Assembly (NCBI GenBank): GCA_020632955.1
Contig: JACKEO010000013.1
Location: 62,001-126,000, forward strand
Reading direction: 5' to 3'
DNA: 64,000 bases
DNA from: Alphaproteobacteria bacterium
Lineage (GTDB): Bacteria; Myxococcota_A; UBA796; GCA-2862545
How positions within the stretch are numbered: the stretch's first letter is position 1; the number at the start of each line of letters is the position of its first letter. The position numbers and the translations under genes were made by a program. The notes below the pieces were generated by a model that had not been told where the DNA came from, did not search any database, and was given only the letters and a program-made list of their open reading frames with translations. Shown here piece after piece: positions 40,047 to 52,799 of this stretch.

Positions 40047-43319
<3,273 letters not shown>

Positions 43320-43331
43320 CTGCGCCCACGC

Positions 43332-43688
43332 TCAGCCCGTCGCCTCCCGGCGCCGCAGCCACCGCAGGGCGGCCAGCGAGCCCAGGTGCAGCAGCATCCG
43401 GTTCTCGCGGAGGCTGAGGGGGTTGCGCCAGGCCGTGGCCAGGTGGATGGCGAGCGAGGCGAGCAGCAGCAGCACGACGGCCTGCTCTGCCCGACGCCAG
43501 CGCCGGGCGAGCGCCACGGCCGCCGTGAGCTCGAGGGCCGATCGCGCCGTCCAGAACAGGGTCCAGGGCCAGAGCTCGACCAGGGCGCCCAGCTGGGCGA
43601 GCCCCACCACCCCCATGGCCGACTGCCCCGACAGCGCGAGCAGGTAGACGACCAGCACGCCCCGCACCACCTGCGCCGCCGTGCTCAC
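43332..43688 (-). CDS. Small membrane protein coupled to the SGNH gene
   Basis: 118 residues from a GTG overlapping the SGNH stop (GTGA). Three to four hydrophobic helices (VVRGVLVVYLLALSG, TLFWTARSALELTAAVAL, AVVLLLLASLAIHLATAW) and an Arg-rich C-terminus (RWLRRREATG). No family recognised. The tight coupling suggests it works with the membrane-anchored SGNH protein, perhaps as a partner in the inner membrane. Confidence 0.7.
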   Translation of the reverse strand: MSTAAQVVRGVLVVYLLALSGQSAMGVVGLAQLGALVELWPWTLFWTARSALELTAAVALARRWRRAEQAVVLLLLASLAIHLATAWRNPLSLRENRMLLHLGSLAALRWLRRREATG

Positions 43689-44806
43689 TCCGCCTCCGCG
43701 CGCGCGAGCGCGGCCACCACCGACGGCAGCACGTTCGCCACGCGTCGCGCGTTCCCGAGGGCCGTGAGGTGGCCGTCGCCGGCGATGATGAGCGGCGGAT
43801 CCTCGTCGAAGTTCTCCGAGAAGACGATCATCGGCGGGGCGAAGACCCACGACGAGGCCTCCGCGAGCCGCGCCTGGGCGGCCAGGTAGGCCCGGGCCAG
43901 CCGCGGCTGGTCGAAGACGAGCACGTCCAGCACCAGCGGCACCCCGGCCGCGGTCGCGGCGTCCGCCACGCGACGCAGGCCCCGCCGCGCCACCACCTCG
44001 TCCCAGGGATCGGGCGGCGACACCTCGTAGAACAGCGCCATCGCCAGCCAGAGCACGTCGGGCTCCAGGATCGCGGACGCCGCGCGGAAGGCGGGGTTGT
44101 CCACCAGGCCGCCCTGGTCGTTCATGTCGAAGGCGCGCGCGTCGTCGCCCGGCAGCACGGTGAACCACACCGCCGCGGGCCGCAGGCGCGCGATGCCCTC
44201 CCGGAGCGCCGCCTCGGTCGACACGATGGAGGCACCGGCCTGCCCGTAGTTCACCGTGCGCACGGTGAGCCCCTGGGCCCCCAGGGCCTCGCGGAGCTGC
44301 CAGCACAGCGTCTCCTCGTCGTGCAGTCCCGACCCGAAGGCGAAGGAGTCCCCCACCACCAGCACCACCGGCCCCTCGTCGCCGCTGCCGCAGGGCCGCG
44401 TGCCGTCGGGACCGATGACCGCCTTCGTGGGACGCCCGCCGCGGAGGTCCTGGTACACGGTGCCGGGCACCAGCGGGTAGGCGGGGCCGTCCCGCGTCAC
44501 GCCACGGCGCGCATCGAACCACCCGCGGTGCACCACCTGGTCCTGGTAGGCGCAGAAGGCCACCACCCCGAGCCCCGCGAGCGCTGCGCCCAGCCGCCGC
44601 GCGCCCGGTCCCACGTCGCGCCACACGAAGGTGGCCGCCGCCGAGGCCACCGACGCGGCCACCACCCAGCCCAGTCCGCCCAGCAGCGTGGCGGCGGACT
44701 GCTCCTTCATGATGGACGACAGCACCACGTCGATCACGCCGACGACGGCCATGCGGATCAGCAGGATGGCGGCGAGCAGGCTCGCGAGGGTCTTCGCGGT
44801 GTCCAA
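43685..44806 (-). CDS. Membrane-anchored SGNH/GDSL-type hydrolase or acyltransferase
   Basis: 373 residues from a TTG with GGAGCGGGG before it; no in-frame ATG fits better without losing the first membrane span. Two or three N-terminal membrane helices (residues about 3-90) are followed by an SGNH domain: GDSFAFGSGL (catalytic Ser near 155), GQAGAS as the Gly block, and AGDGHLTALGN with the Asp/His pair near 342. AlgX/PatB-like SGNH proteins of this shape add or remove O-acetyl groups on polysaccharides or peptidoglycan outside the membrane; which one applies is unknown. Coupled with the small membrane protein downstream. Confidence 0.82.
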   Translation of the reverse strand: MDTAKTLASLLAAILLIRMAVVGVIDVVLSSIMKEQSAATLLGGLGWVVAASVASAAATFVWRDVGPGARRLGAALAGLGVVAFCAYQDQVVHRGWFDARRGVTRDGPAYPLVPGTVYQDLRGGRPTKAVIGPDGTRPCGSGDEGPVVLVVGDSFAFGSGLHDEETLCWQLREALGAQGLTVRTVNYGQAGASIVSTEAALREGIARLRPAAVWFTVLPGDDARAFDMNDQGGLVDNPAFRAASAILEPDVLWLAMALFYEVSPPDPWDEVVARRGLRRVADAATAAGVPLVLDVLVFDQPRLARAYLAAQARLAEASSWVFAPPMIVFSENFDEDPPLIIAGDGHLTALGNARRVANVLPSVVAALARAEAE

Positions 44807-44918
44807 CCCCGCTCCGGGCGTGGGCCGGCGAGCATAGCTGGCCCGGGGGTGCCGATGCAGTCCCTGGGGACGGGAGGAGACGGTCAGGCGACGGTGGGCC
44901 GAGGGACGGCCCGCCTGT

Positions 44919-45905
44919 TCACAGCCGCTTCCACGCCTTGCGCGGCAGCTCGCCCGAGGTGGGCGGCGGCTGGGCGCAGAGCACGTAGAGGGCGCGGCGG
45001 TTGCGGGCCTCGTCGGTGCCGTCGGGGGTGGACACCGCCAGCGCGTCCTCGCCGAAGCCCTGGTACCAGACCGGCCGGGCGAAGCCGCGCTCGCGGAACC
45101 AGCGCGCGATGCTGCGCGCGCGGCGCTCCGACAGCGCCTGGTTGCTGGCACCGTCGCCCACGGTGTCGGTGTAGCCGGCGACGAAGAGCTGCATCTCCAC
45201 CACGCTGCCGTAGGTCTGCTCCACCTGCACCACCTCGGCCCAGGCGGCCTCCAGCTTGGGCACCTCGGCCGCCAGCACCACGTCGGACCCGGTGTCGAAG
45301 ACCACGTCGACGTGGGGGATGGCGTACGACCAGGGCAGCAGCTCGAGCTGCGCCCACAGGCCATGGCCGTCACGGGCCTCGACGAGGATCTTCACCACCT
45401 CGCCGAGCCCCGGCTCCCAGGTGAAGCGCGGCGCCAGGTCGTCGGACAGATCGGCGCGCACCTGGCCGAGCTGCACGCCGCGCGCGCCGATCAGCGTGGC
45501 CGTGGCCTCCTCGATCGACCGGTCGGCGTGCACCACGGCCTCGCCGGCCTTGGCCGCCACCTCCTCGAAGGTGGCCGAGAGCTTCGGCGCGGGCAGGCTC
45601 ACCACCTGCAGCGACAGCGACGTGCCGCCGTCAGCGCCGTCGGCCTGCACGAAGGAGATGTCGATCCGGCAGTCGTGCACACCGGGCGCCAGGCCGTCGA
45701 AGCGCAGGGTGACGTCGGAGCCGGCCCGCGCGGACTCGCGCACGCGGAAGCTCCGGCCCGCGCAGTCGGCCACCGCCTGCACGGTGCCGGGCTCGCCCAC
45801 GTGCAGCACCAGCCGCGGCACGTCCTTGCCGTGCTCCACCACGCGCACGGCCTCGAAGGTCAGGGGGTCGGCGTGGGCCACCGCCAGCAGGAGCCACCAG
45901 GGCAT
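44919..45905 (-). CDS. Secreted protein with C-terminal OmpA domain
   Basis: 328 residues. A short signal peptide (MPWWLLLAVAHA) precedes a beta-rich N-terminal half (residues about 13-200) of unknown family. The C-terminal third is an OmpA-like peptidoglycan-binding domain: VDVVFDTGSDVV, FVAGYTDTVGDGASNQALSERRARSIARWFRERG, and QGFGEDALAV...NRRALYVL. It should sit in the periplasm and bind peptidoglycan. No outer-membrane barrel is seen. The 5' region holds a CCGCAC/GTGCGG hairpin overlapping the ribosome site. Confidence 0.86.
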   Translation of the reverse strand: MPWWLLLAVAHADPLTFEAVRVVEHGKDVPRLVLHVGEPGTVQAVADCAGRSFRVRESARAGSDVTLRFDGLAPGVHDCRIDISFVQADGADGGTSLSLQVVSLPAPKLSATFEEVAAKAGEAVVHADRSIEEATATLIGARGVQLGQVRADLSDDLAPRFTWEPGLGEVVKILVEARDGHGLWAQLELLPWSYAIPHVDVVFDTGSDVVLAAEVPKLEAAWAEVVQVEQTYGSVVEMQLFVAGYTDTVGDGASNQALSERRARSIARWFRERGFARPVWYQGFGEDALAVSTPDGTDEARNRRALYVLCAQPPPTSGELPRKAWKRL

Positions 45906-45934
45906 CGTCGCGCCTCCGCACAGGTGCGGGGACC

Positions 45935-46849
45935 CTACGCGCTCCGCCGCGCGCTGCCAACGCCCGAGGCACCGTCGAGCGTCCCCAGGCGCCGCACCAG
46001 GGCCGCCGCCAGCCGCACCACCGCCTCGGGCCCGTGGCGGAAGAAGAGCGAGGGCTCCACCAGCTCCAGCTCGTTGAGCACCCAGCGGCCGTCGTGCCGC
46101 AGCGCGTCCACCCGGCCGTACAGGAAGGGCTCGGCCGTGCCCGTGCGCCGCGCCGCCGCCGCCATCGCCTGCGCCGCGAGCGCCGACAGCTCGGCATCGG
46201 GGGTCACCCGCTCGTCGCGTCCGCCCCAGTCGTCCTGCACGCGGTAGTCGCCCGGCACCGGCGTCTTGCGCACCCCGTGGGTGGGCGCGCCGTCGATCCA
46301 CACCACGCTCCACTCGCCTTCGGACTCCACGCCCTCCAGGTAGGGCTGCAGCAGCATCGGCGCGTGGGTGGCGCGGACGTGCGCCTCGGCGAGCTGCAGC
46401 GACGCGGCGTCGAAGCGCAGGGTCTGCCAGGCCGTGGCGCCCACGACGGGCTTGAGGAAGCACCGCGTCGCACCGAGCCCGGCCACGCCGGCGTGCATCG
46501 CCGCCACGTCCCCTGCGGGCACGAGCACGGTGGGCGCCACCGGCACGCCGTCCTCCTGCAGCTCCAGCAGGTAGGTCTTGCGCACGTTCCAGCGCACCAC
46601 CTCGGGGCCGTGCCAGAGCGGACGCAGCGGCGCCACCCGCGCGCACCAGGCGAGGAAGGCGTCGAGGCGCTCGTGGTAGTCCCAGGGCGTGCGCAGCAAC
46701 AGGGCGTCGTAGGCCGTCCAGTCCACCGCCGGATCGCTCCAGGCGGGCTGCTCCACGTGCACGCCCGCCGCGCGGAGGGCGGCGTGCAGCGGCCGATCGT
46801 CCACCTCCCAGTCGGGCAGGTGCTCCCGGCTCACGCAGGCCAGCCTCAC
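45935..46849 (-). CDS. ATP-grasp ligase (DcsG/RimK-like)
   Basis: 304 residues from a GTG overlapping the upstream stop (GTGA). The layout is that of ATP-grasp enzymes resembling DcsG (O-ureido-serine cyclo-ligase) and RimK/glutathione-synthetase-like ligases: N-terminal Rossmann-like part (RLACVSREHLPDWEVDD), LLRTPWDYHERLDAFLAW, then VVRWNVRKTYLLELQEDGVPVAPT, KPVVGATAWQT (ATP-binding loop) and WVLNELELVEPSLFF (metal-binding Glu residues). Such enzymes activate a carboxylate with ATP and join it to an amine. Substrate unknown; the partner at 46846-47412 is the best clue. Cytoplasmic. Confidence 0.84.
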   Translation of the reverse strand: MRLACVSREHLPDWEVDDRPLHAALRAAGVHVEQPAWSDPAVDWTAYDALLLRTPWDYHERLDAFLAWCARVAPLRPLWHGPEVVRWNVRKTYLLELQEDGVPVAPTVLVPAGDVAAMHAGVAGLGATRCFLKPVVGATAWQTLRFDAASLQLAEAHVRATHAPMLLQPYLEGVESEGEWSVVWIDGAPTHGVRKTPVPGDYRVQDDWGGRDERVTPDAELSALAAQAMAAAARRTGTAEPFLYGRVDALRHDGRWVLNELELVEPSLFFRHGPEAVVRLAAALVRRLGTLDGASGVGSARRSA

Positions 46850-47412
46850 GCGGCCCTCGGCGACGGCACCACGTAGGTGAGCGGCCCGCCACGCACGAGC
46901 GCGAAGAAGGTGGGCAGGTGCAGGGGGAAGGACCCCACCGCCGCATACGAGTAGCCGAGCAGCAGGTCGGACGACCCGGCCTCGAGCGACACCAGCGGGT
47001 CGCGCACGAGGCGCTGCGGGTTGAGCGCCCCCGCCTCGCCCAGGCCGTAGTCGATCATCGCGCCGAAGGGGAAGGGCGAGGCCGGGTAGGCGTGGCCCGG
47101 GCGCAGGGCGTAGTGCCAGTAGGTGACGCGCTCGCCCCCCCGCAGGCGATCGTCGTAGGCGCCATCCACCCCCTGCTGCTCCACGGCGGCGTTCCAGCCG
47201 CGGATCGACCCGTCGGCCTCGCGGAGGAAGACCTTCTTGAAGGTCTTCCACGACAGTCGCTCCACGAAGCGCGGGTTCCCGAGCGCGATGCCGTGGTACT
47301 CGCGGTCGGCGAGCACGTCGAGGTCCACCGGGTGGCCGTCGGCCATGCGCCGGAAGAGCGCCAGGGGACCCTCGTCGAGCAGCGGGCCCAGGCGGACCGA
47401 GGGGGCGGTCAT
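46846..47412 (-). CDS. Unknown protein coupled to the ATP-grasp ligase
   Basis: 188 residues, no signal peptide or membrane span. Conserved-looking segments are ERLSWKTFKKVFLREADGSIRGWN, RGGERVTYWHYALRPG, MIDYGLGEAG and VGSFPLHLPTFFALVRGG. The mix of His, Tyr, Trp and Asp would suit an enzyme or a small-molecule binding fold, but I recognise no family. Its stop overlaps the ATP-grasp start, so the two are translated together. Confidence 0.75.
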   Translation of the reverse strand: MTAPSVRLGPLLDEGPLALFRRMADGHPVDLDVLADREYHGIALGNPRFVERLSWKTFKKVFLREADGSIRGWNAAVEQQGVDGAYDDRLRGGERVTYWHYALRPGHAYPASPFPFGAMIDYGLGEAGALNPQRLVRDPLVSLEAGSSDLLLGYSYAAVGSFPLHLPTFFALVRGGPLTYVVPSPRAA

Positions 47413-47479
47413 CCGGCCTCCAGCAGGGCGTCGCGCCTAACGCGCGGGCTGCCCCGCTGCGTCGAGCCCACGCCTGCGC

Positions 47480-47485
47480 TAGACT
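47480..47485 (+). promoter_or_regulatory. -10-like element TAGACT
   Basis: TAGACT lies 22 bp before the ATG at 47508, matching the same element upstream of 32843. No strong -35 box is seen. Confidence 0.35.
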
Positions 47486-47507
47486 GCCGCTCCGACCAGG
47501 GGAAGCC

Positions 47508-48671
<1,164 letters not shown>

Positions 48672-48707
48672 CCTGACCTTACCCGACCAGAGCGCGGGCC
48701 CTCGGGC

Positions 48708-49820
48708 TCAGCGCTGGCGGCGGCGCAGGCCCAGCAGCACCAGCACGGACAGCCAGGCCACCGAGGCGGGCGCCTGGGCGCAGCCCTCCTCGCCGCAGCC
48801 GCCCTCGAGGCCCTCGGTGTCGGTGTCGGTGTCGGAGCCCGTGTCGGTGTCGACCGTGGTGACCGTGGCGTCGGTGCCGTTGCAGTCCTCGTCGATGCCG
48901 TTGCCCGGGATGTCGATGGCGCCGGGGTGCCGGCTGGCGTCGTTGTCGGCGCAGTCGCGGCCCCCATAGGCGGTGGTGTCGTAGCCATCGCCGTCGCGGT
49001 CGAAGTCGGACTCGCGGTCGCAGTCCTCGATCTCGCCGTCGTACCAGGTGTCGGGCGCGCCCGGGTACGTGGTGGAGAGGTTGTCGTTGCAGTCCTCGCA
49101 GGCGCGGAAGCCGTCGAGGTCGCGATCACCGTCGCCCACGTTCCCGTCGCAGTTCGTGTCGGCCAGCGGCGGGGTGCAGGCCTCGAAGGCGAAGGGGTGG
49201 AAGAGGGCCGAGCTGTCGTCGCAGTCCTCGGCGTTGTCCACGAAGCCGTCCGGCGGGTCGCAGGCCAGCACGGTGCCCGAGGTACGCGAGCCCCAGCCGT
49301 CGCCGTCGTTGTCGGCGTAGTACTCGAAGGGGTAGGCCGGCTCGTCGTCCACGAGGCCGTTGCAGTCGTCGTCGACACCGTTGCACTGCTCGGGCCTGCT
49401 CGGCGCACGCGTCTCGTCCGCGTCGTCGCAGTCGTCGTCGTTCGCCACGCGGCCCGGCGGGCCCTCGCACCCGCGGAAGGGGTCGGCCTCGGGGCGCCCC
49501 GCGCCGTCGCCGTCGCCGTCGATGTACCAGGGCTGCAGGTCGAGGACGTCGGCCGTGTCGATCAGGTCGTCGCAGTCGTTGTCCTTGCCGTCGCAGGCCT
49601 CGTCGTTGCCCGGGAAGCGCGTGGCGTCGTTGTCGTTGCAGTCGCCGTCGATCGGCGCGTAGCCGATGGGCTGGGCGGCGGCCTCGACCGTGTCGGTGGA
49701 CACGCCGACGCCGTCCCCGTCCTTGTCGCGGTACCAGGTGGCGGCCTCGGCCGACGTGACGGGCAGCACGCCCAGCGCGGCGAGGATCACGAGCGGCGGG
49801 AGCCGGCGGGAGATCGTCAT
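48708..49820 (-). CDS. MopE-like metal-binding protein with MYXO-CTERM tail
   Basis: 370 residues. A Sec signal peptide (PPLVILAALGVLPVTSAEA) is followed by at least six Asp-rich units: KDGDGVG, GDCNDNDATRFPG...CDGKDNDCDDLID, DGDGDGAG, DDDCDDADETRA...CNGVDDDCNGLVD, DNDGDGWG and DRDGDGYD...NGIDEDCNG. The spacing is that of putative metal-binding MopE/Thrombospondin-type Ca2+ motifs. The C-terminus is a MYXO-CTERM tail (GCGEEGCAQAPASVAWLSV then VLLGLRRRQR). Surface location expected; copper or calcium binding is inferred from family. A strong hairpin (GGCCCCC/GGGGGCC, 49833-49848) lies in the 5' region. Confidence 0.86.
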   Translation of the reverse strand: MTISRRLPPLVILAALGVLPVTSAEAATWYRDKDGDGVGVSTDTVEAAAQPIGYAPIDGDCNDNDATRFPGNDEACDGKDNDCDDLIDTADVLDLQPWYIDGDGDGAGRPEADPFRGCEGPPGRVANDDDCDDADETRAPSRPEQCNGVDDDCNGLVDDEPAYPFEYYADNDGDGWGSRTSGTVLACDPPDGFVDNAEDCDDSSALFHPFAFEACTPPLADTNCDGNVGDGDRDLDGFRACEDCNDNLSTTYPGAPDTWYDGEIEDCDRESDFDRDGDGYDTTAYGGRDCADNDASRHPGAIDIPGNGIDEDCNGTDATVTTVDTDTGSDTDTDTEGLEGGCGEEGCAQAPASVAWLSVLVLLGLRRRQR

Positions 49821-49832
49821 GGAGGACCCTGT

Positions 49833-49848
49833 GGCCCCCCTGGGGGCC
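49833..49848 (-). promoter_or_regulatory. 5' leader hairpin of the MopE-like gene
   Basis: Perfect 7 bp arms GGCCCCC and GGGGGCC with a 2-base centre, 13-28 bp before the ATG at 49820. It could influence translation or be part of the promoter region. Confidence 0.35.
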
Positions 49849-49924
49849 TGCATGGAGGCAGCGCGTCTATCCTGCCACGAAGGAGGGGCGAGCCGCGCGC
49901 GAGCCCGCTCACCAGACGGACGAA

Positions 49925-49956
49925 GGCCCGCGATCCGTGATCACGGAGCGCGGGCC
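49925..49956 (-). terminator. Hairpin terminator candidate after the acyl-CoA dehydrogenase
   Basis: GGCCCGCG (49925-49932) and CGCGGGCC (49949-49956) enclose a second perfect palindrome CCGTGATCACGG (49935-49946), giving a stem of about 15 bp with one mismatch. It begins 47 bp after the minus-strand stop at 50004 and is followed by TTCGTC, a weak T-rich end. Best terminator candidate in the window. Confidence 0.5.
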
Positions 49957-50003
49957 CTGCAGCACCCGCGGATCGGCCGACCCACGAGCGCGCACACACC
50001 GGA

Positions 50004-51875
50004 CTACTTGGCGGCGGCCGAGGCCTCGTCGCCCGCCGAGCCCGCGGGCTGCGGCAGCTTCTGGGGCTCGAGCCAGCCGAAGCGCTCCTCGAGGAGGTGG
50101 CGACCCACCGCAGCCTTGCCGTCGTCGTCGGCCGCCCAGAGCTCACGGAACTTCTGGTCGACGTAGAGGCGGGTGTTGCGGGCGAAGAGATCCGAGAGCT
50201 CGACGGCGCTGGTGGCCTCGGGCTTGCCCTCGTCGATCATCTTCTGGGCGCGCACGATGTTCGAGACCATCACGAAGAGCTCCATCGCGATGTCGACCGC
50301 GCGGAACATGAAGGCCTGCTTCCGCTCCATCTTGGCCTGGTAGAGCATCATGCCGTGGAAGACCGCGCGGGCCAGCCGACGGGAGGAGGCCTCGGCGAAG
50401 ACGAGGTGGGCGCCGAGCTTGCCGAAGCGGGCGTAGGACGGGCGGAAGAGCCAGCCGAGCCAGAGCTTCGGGTACCAGACGGCGTAGAAGGCCGCGATGC
50501 CGGGCAGGGCCGCGAGCTTCGCGCCGATGCTGGCCTTCTTGTCGAGCATGACGCCGGCCACCTTGAGGTGGGTGTCGACCAGCTCGCGGGCCATCATCAG
50601 GTGCATGATCTCGGAGGAGCCCTCGAAGATGCGGTTGATGCGGCTGTCGCGCATCGCGCGCTCGATGGGCGCCGGACGCTCGCCGCGCTCGCGGAGGCTC
50701 GTCTCGGTCTCGTAGCCGCGGCCGCCCTTGATCTGCATGGCCTCGTCGATGACGGTCCAGCCGCGCACCGTGCACCACTCCTTCGCGGCGGAGGCCTCGA
50801 GGCGGATGTCGTAGCCCTTGCGCTCCGACAGCTCGGCCGCCACGTAGGCCAGCGACTCCATGCCGTAGATGTTCGCGGCCATGTCGGCGAGCTTGTGCGA
50901 GATGATCTCGTGGCGACCCACGGGGAGGCCCCACTGGACGCGCTCGGTGGACCACACGCGGCACTCCTCGAGGAGGCCCTTGGCACCGCCGACGCAGGCC
51001 GCGGGGATCGAGAGGCGACCGGTGTTCAGCGTGGTGAGCGCGACGCGGAGGCCCTTGCCCTCGCCGCCCAGGACGGCGTCGGCGCCGACCTTGACGTTGT
51101 CGAACTTCACCACGCCGTTGGCCAGGGCGCGCAGACCCATGAAGCGGCAGCGGTGCTCGATCGACAGGCCCGGAGCGTCGGCCTCGACGATGAAGGCCGA
51201 GATCTTCCCGTCGACCGGGTTGCGGGCCATCACGATGAGGAGCTCGGCGATGGTGCTGTTGGTGATCCACAGCTTGGTGCCGCTGATCGTCCAGGTGCCG
51301 TCGTCGTTCTTGGTGGCCGTGGTGCCGAGGCGGGCCGGATCCGAGCCGACGTCGGGCTCGGTGAGCGCGAAGGCCGAGATGGCGCCGGCGGCGCAGCGCG
51401 GCAGGTAGGCCTGCTTCTGCTCCTCGGTTCCGAAGAGCTTCAGCGGGTTGGGCACGCCGATGGACTGGTGGGCCGAGATGAGGGCCACGCAGTTGCCGTC
51501 GTACCGGCCGATGATCTCGAGGGCCTTGCAGTACTCGACGTTGGTGAAGCCGAGGCCGCCGTACTTCTTCGGGATCTTCATGCCGAAGGCGCCGAGCTTG
51601 GCGAAGCCGGCGATGACGTCGTCGCCGTACTCACCCGTGGTGTCGATGCGCTCGGAGTCGACCGTGGTCTCCATGAAGCGCTCGAGGCGGGTGGCGAAGT
51701 CGAGGTAGCCGGGGCTGAGCTCGGTCTCGGGCCAGGGATCGATCCAGTCGACCCGGAAGTTGCCGAGGAAGAGCTCCTTGAGGAAGCCCTTGCCCTTCCA
51801 CTCGGACTCGCGGGACTGCTCGACGAGCTCGCGGGCCTGCTCCTCGGTGGCGTTCACGTTCTGGTTGGTCGCCAT
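50004..51875 (-). CDS. Acyl-CoA dehydrogenase, VLCAD/ACAD9-like
   Basis: 623 residues, the length of the very-long-chain type with an extra C-terminal helical domain. Motifs: FALTEPDVGSD (substrate/FAD loop), WTISGTKLWITNS, RFMGLRALANGVVKFDNVKV, and the C-terminal FEGSSEIMHL near 417-423, the family's catalytic Glu region. FAD-dependent oxidation of long acyl-CoAs, cytoplasmic or membrane-associated (the C-terminal part holds amphipathic helices). Lysine- and isoleucine-rich compared with neighbours, as expected for a well-expressed core enzyme. It shares a 159 bp gap with the crotonase gene, where an AT-rich element sits. Confidence 0.9.
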   Translation of the reverse strand: MATNQNVNATEEQARELVEQSRESEWKGKGFLKELFLGNFRVDWIDPWPETELSPGYLDFATRLERFMETTVDSERIDTTGEYGDDVIAGFAKLGAFGMKIPKKYGGLGFTNVEYCKALEIIGRYDGNCVALISAHQSIGVPNPLKLFGTEEQKQAYLPRCAAGAISAFALTEPDVGSDPARLGTTATKNDDGTWTISGTKLWITNSTIAELLIVMARNPVDGKISAFIVEADAPGLSIEHRCRFMGLRALANGVVKFDNVKVGADAVLGGEGKGLRVALTTLNTGRLSIPAACVGGAKGLLEECRVWSTERVQWGLPVGRHEIISHKLADMAANIYGMESLAYVAAELSERKGYDIRLEASAAKEWCTVRGWTVIDEAMQIKGGRGYETETSLRERGERPAPIERAMRDSRINRIFEGSSEIMHLMMARELVDTHLKVAGVMLDKKASIGAKLAALPGIAAFYAVWYPKLWLGWLFRPSYARFGKLGAHLVFAEASSRRLARAVFHGMMLYQAKMERKQAFMFRAVDIAMELFVMVSNIVRAQKMIDEGKPEATSAVELSDLFARNTRLYVDQKFRELWAADDDGKAAVGRHLLEERFGWLEPQKLPQPAGSAGDEASAAAK

Positions 51876-51935
51876 GCGACACCTCTCCTGGGGCTACGAA
51901 GGGTGCTCGGGCCCATCGCCGGCACTCGCGGAGCC

Positions 51936-51957
51936 AAATAACCTAGCTTGCTAATCA
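51936..51957. promoter_or_regulatory. AT-rich element between acyl-CoA dehydrogenase and crotonase genes
   Basis: The only A+T-rich run in this divergent gap. It contains the inverted repeat TAGC-TT-GCTA (51944-51953), which could be a repressor site, and TTATTT/TAGGTT (minus) and TAATCA (plus) as possible -10 boxes. A shared fatty-acid regulator is plausible, not shown. Confidence 0.35.
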
Positions 51958-52034
51958 TCCGCCAGCCCCGGCCCGTGGATCCTCCGTCGGATCCTGTCAC
52001 GAATCCCCTCGAACCTCGCCTTCCCGGAGACCGC

Positions 52035-52799
52035 ATGTCGGTGCGCGTCGCGCGCGACGGGCCTGTCGCCACCCTGATCCTCGACCGCCCGGCGGTGCGC
52101 AACGCCGTGGATCGGCCCACGGCGGAGGCGCTCGTGGAGGCCGTGCGCGCCGCCGACGCCGACCCCGCGGTGCGCGCCCTCGTGCTCACCGGCGCCGGCG
52201 ACACCTTCTGCGCCGGGGCCGATCTCGGCGCCTTCACCACGCCGCGCCGCAACCGGGTGGCGCCCGACGGCGACGGGCCCATGGGCCCCACCCGCCTGCG
52301 CACGGCCAAGCCGGTGATCGCCGCCATCGAGGGGCACGCGGTGGCCGGCGGGCTGGAGCTCGCCTGCTGGGCCGATCTCCGCGTGGTGGCCGACGACGCC
52401 GTCCTCGGCGTGTTCTGCCGCCGCTGGGGCGTGCCGCTCATCGACGGCGGCACCGTGCGCCTGCCGCGGCTCATCGGCCTGGCCCACGCCCTCGACCTCA
52501 TCCTCACCGGCCGGCCGGTGCACGCCGACGAGGCCCTGCGCATCGGACTGGCCACCCGCGTGGTGCCCGCGGGCACCGCCCGCGCCGAGGCCGAGGCCCT
52601 GGCCCACCGGCTCGCCGCCTTCCCCGCCACCTGCCTGCGTGGCGATCTCGCGGCCGCCCGCGGCGCCTTCGACCTGCCCGAGGAGGCGGCGCTGCGCGCG
52701 GAGCTGGAGCGCGGCCTCGCGGCCCTCGACGACCCCGAGACCCACGCCGCCGTGGCGCGCTTCGTGGGCGGTGCCGGCCGCCACGGCGAGGGCGTGTAG
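52035..52799 (+). CDS. Enoyl-CoA hydratase/isomerase-family protein (crotonase)
   Basis: 254 residues. The CoA and oxyanion-hole motifs are present: TGAGDTFCAGADL and AIEGHAVAGGLELAC with the first catalytic Glu (GGLELA). The second Glu of classical enoyl-CoA hydratase (in the PEI block) is replaced by Cys in FCRRWGVPLIDGG, a feature of a large subfamily whose exact reaction is less certain. Cytoplasmic, likely trimer or hexamer. Next gene starts directly after the TAG stop, so they are co-transcribed. Confidence 0.88.
   Translation: MSVRVARDGPVATLILDRPAVRNAVDRPTAEALVEAVRAADADPAVRALVLTGAGDTFCAGADLGAFTTPRRNRVAPDGDGPMGPTRLRTAKPVIAAIEGHAVAGGLELACWADLRVVADDAVLGVFCRRWGVPLIDGGTVRLPRLIGLAHALDLILTGRPVHADEALRIGLATRVVPAGTARAEAEALAHRLAAFPATCLRGDLAAARGAFDLPEEAALRAELERGLAALDDPETHAAVARFVGGAGRHGEGV

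Noticed and set aside
43320..47507. Biosynthetic gene cluster for a natural product
   Set aside because: Apart from the ATP-grasp ligase there is no carrier protein, thioesterase, PKS/NRPS or precursor-peptide gene that I can find.
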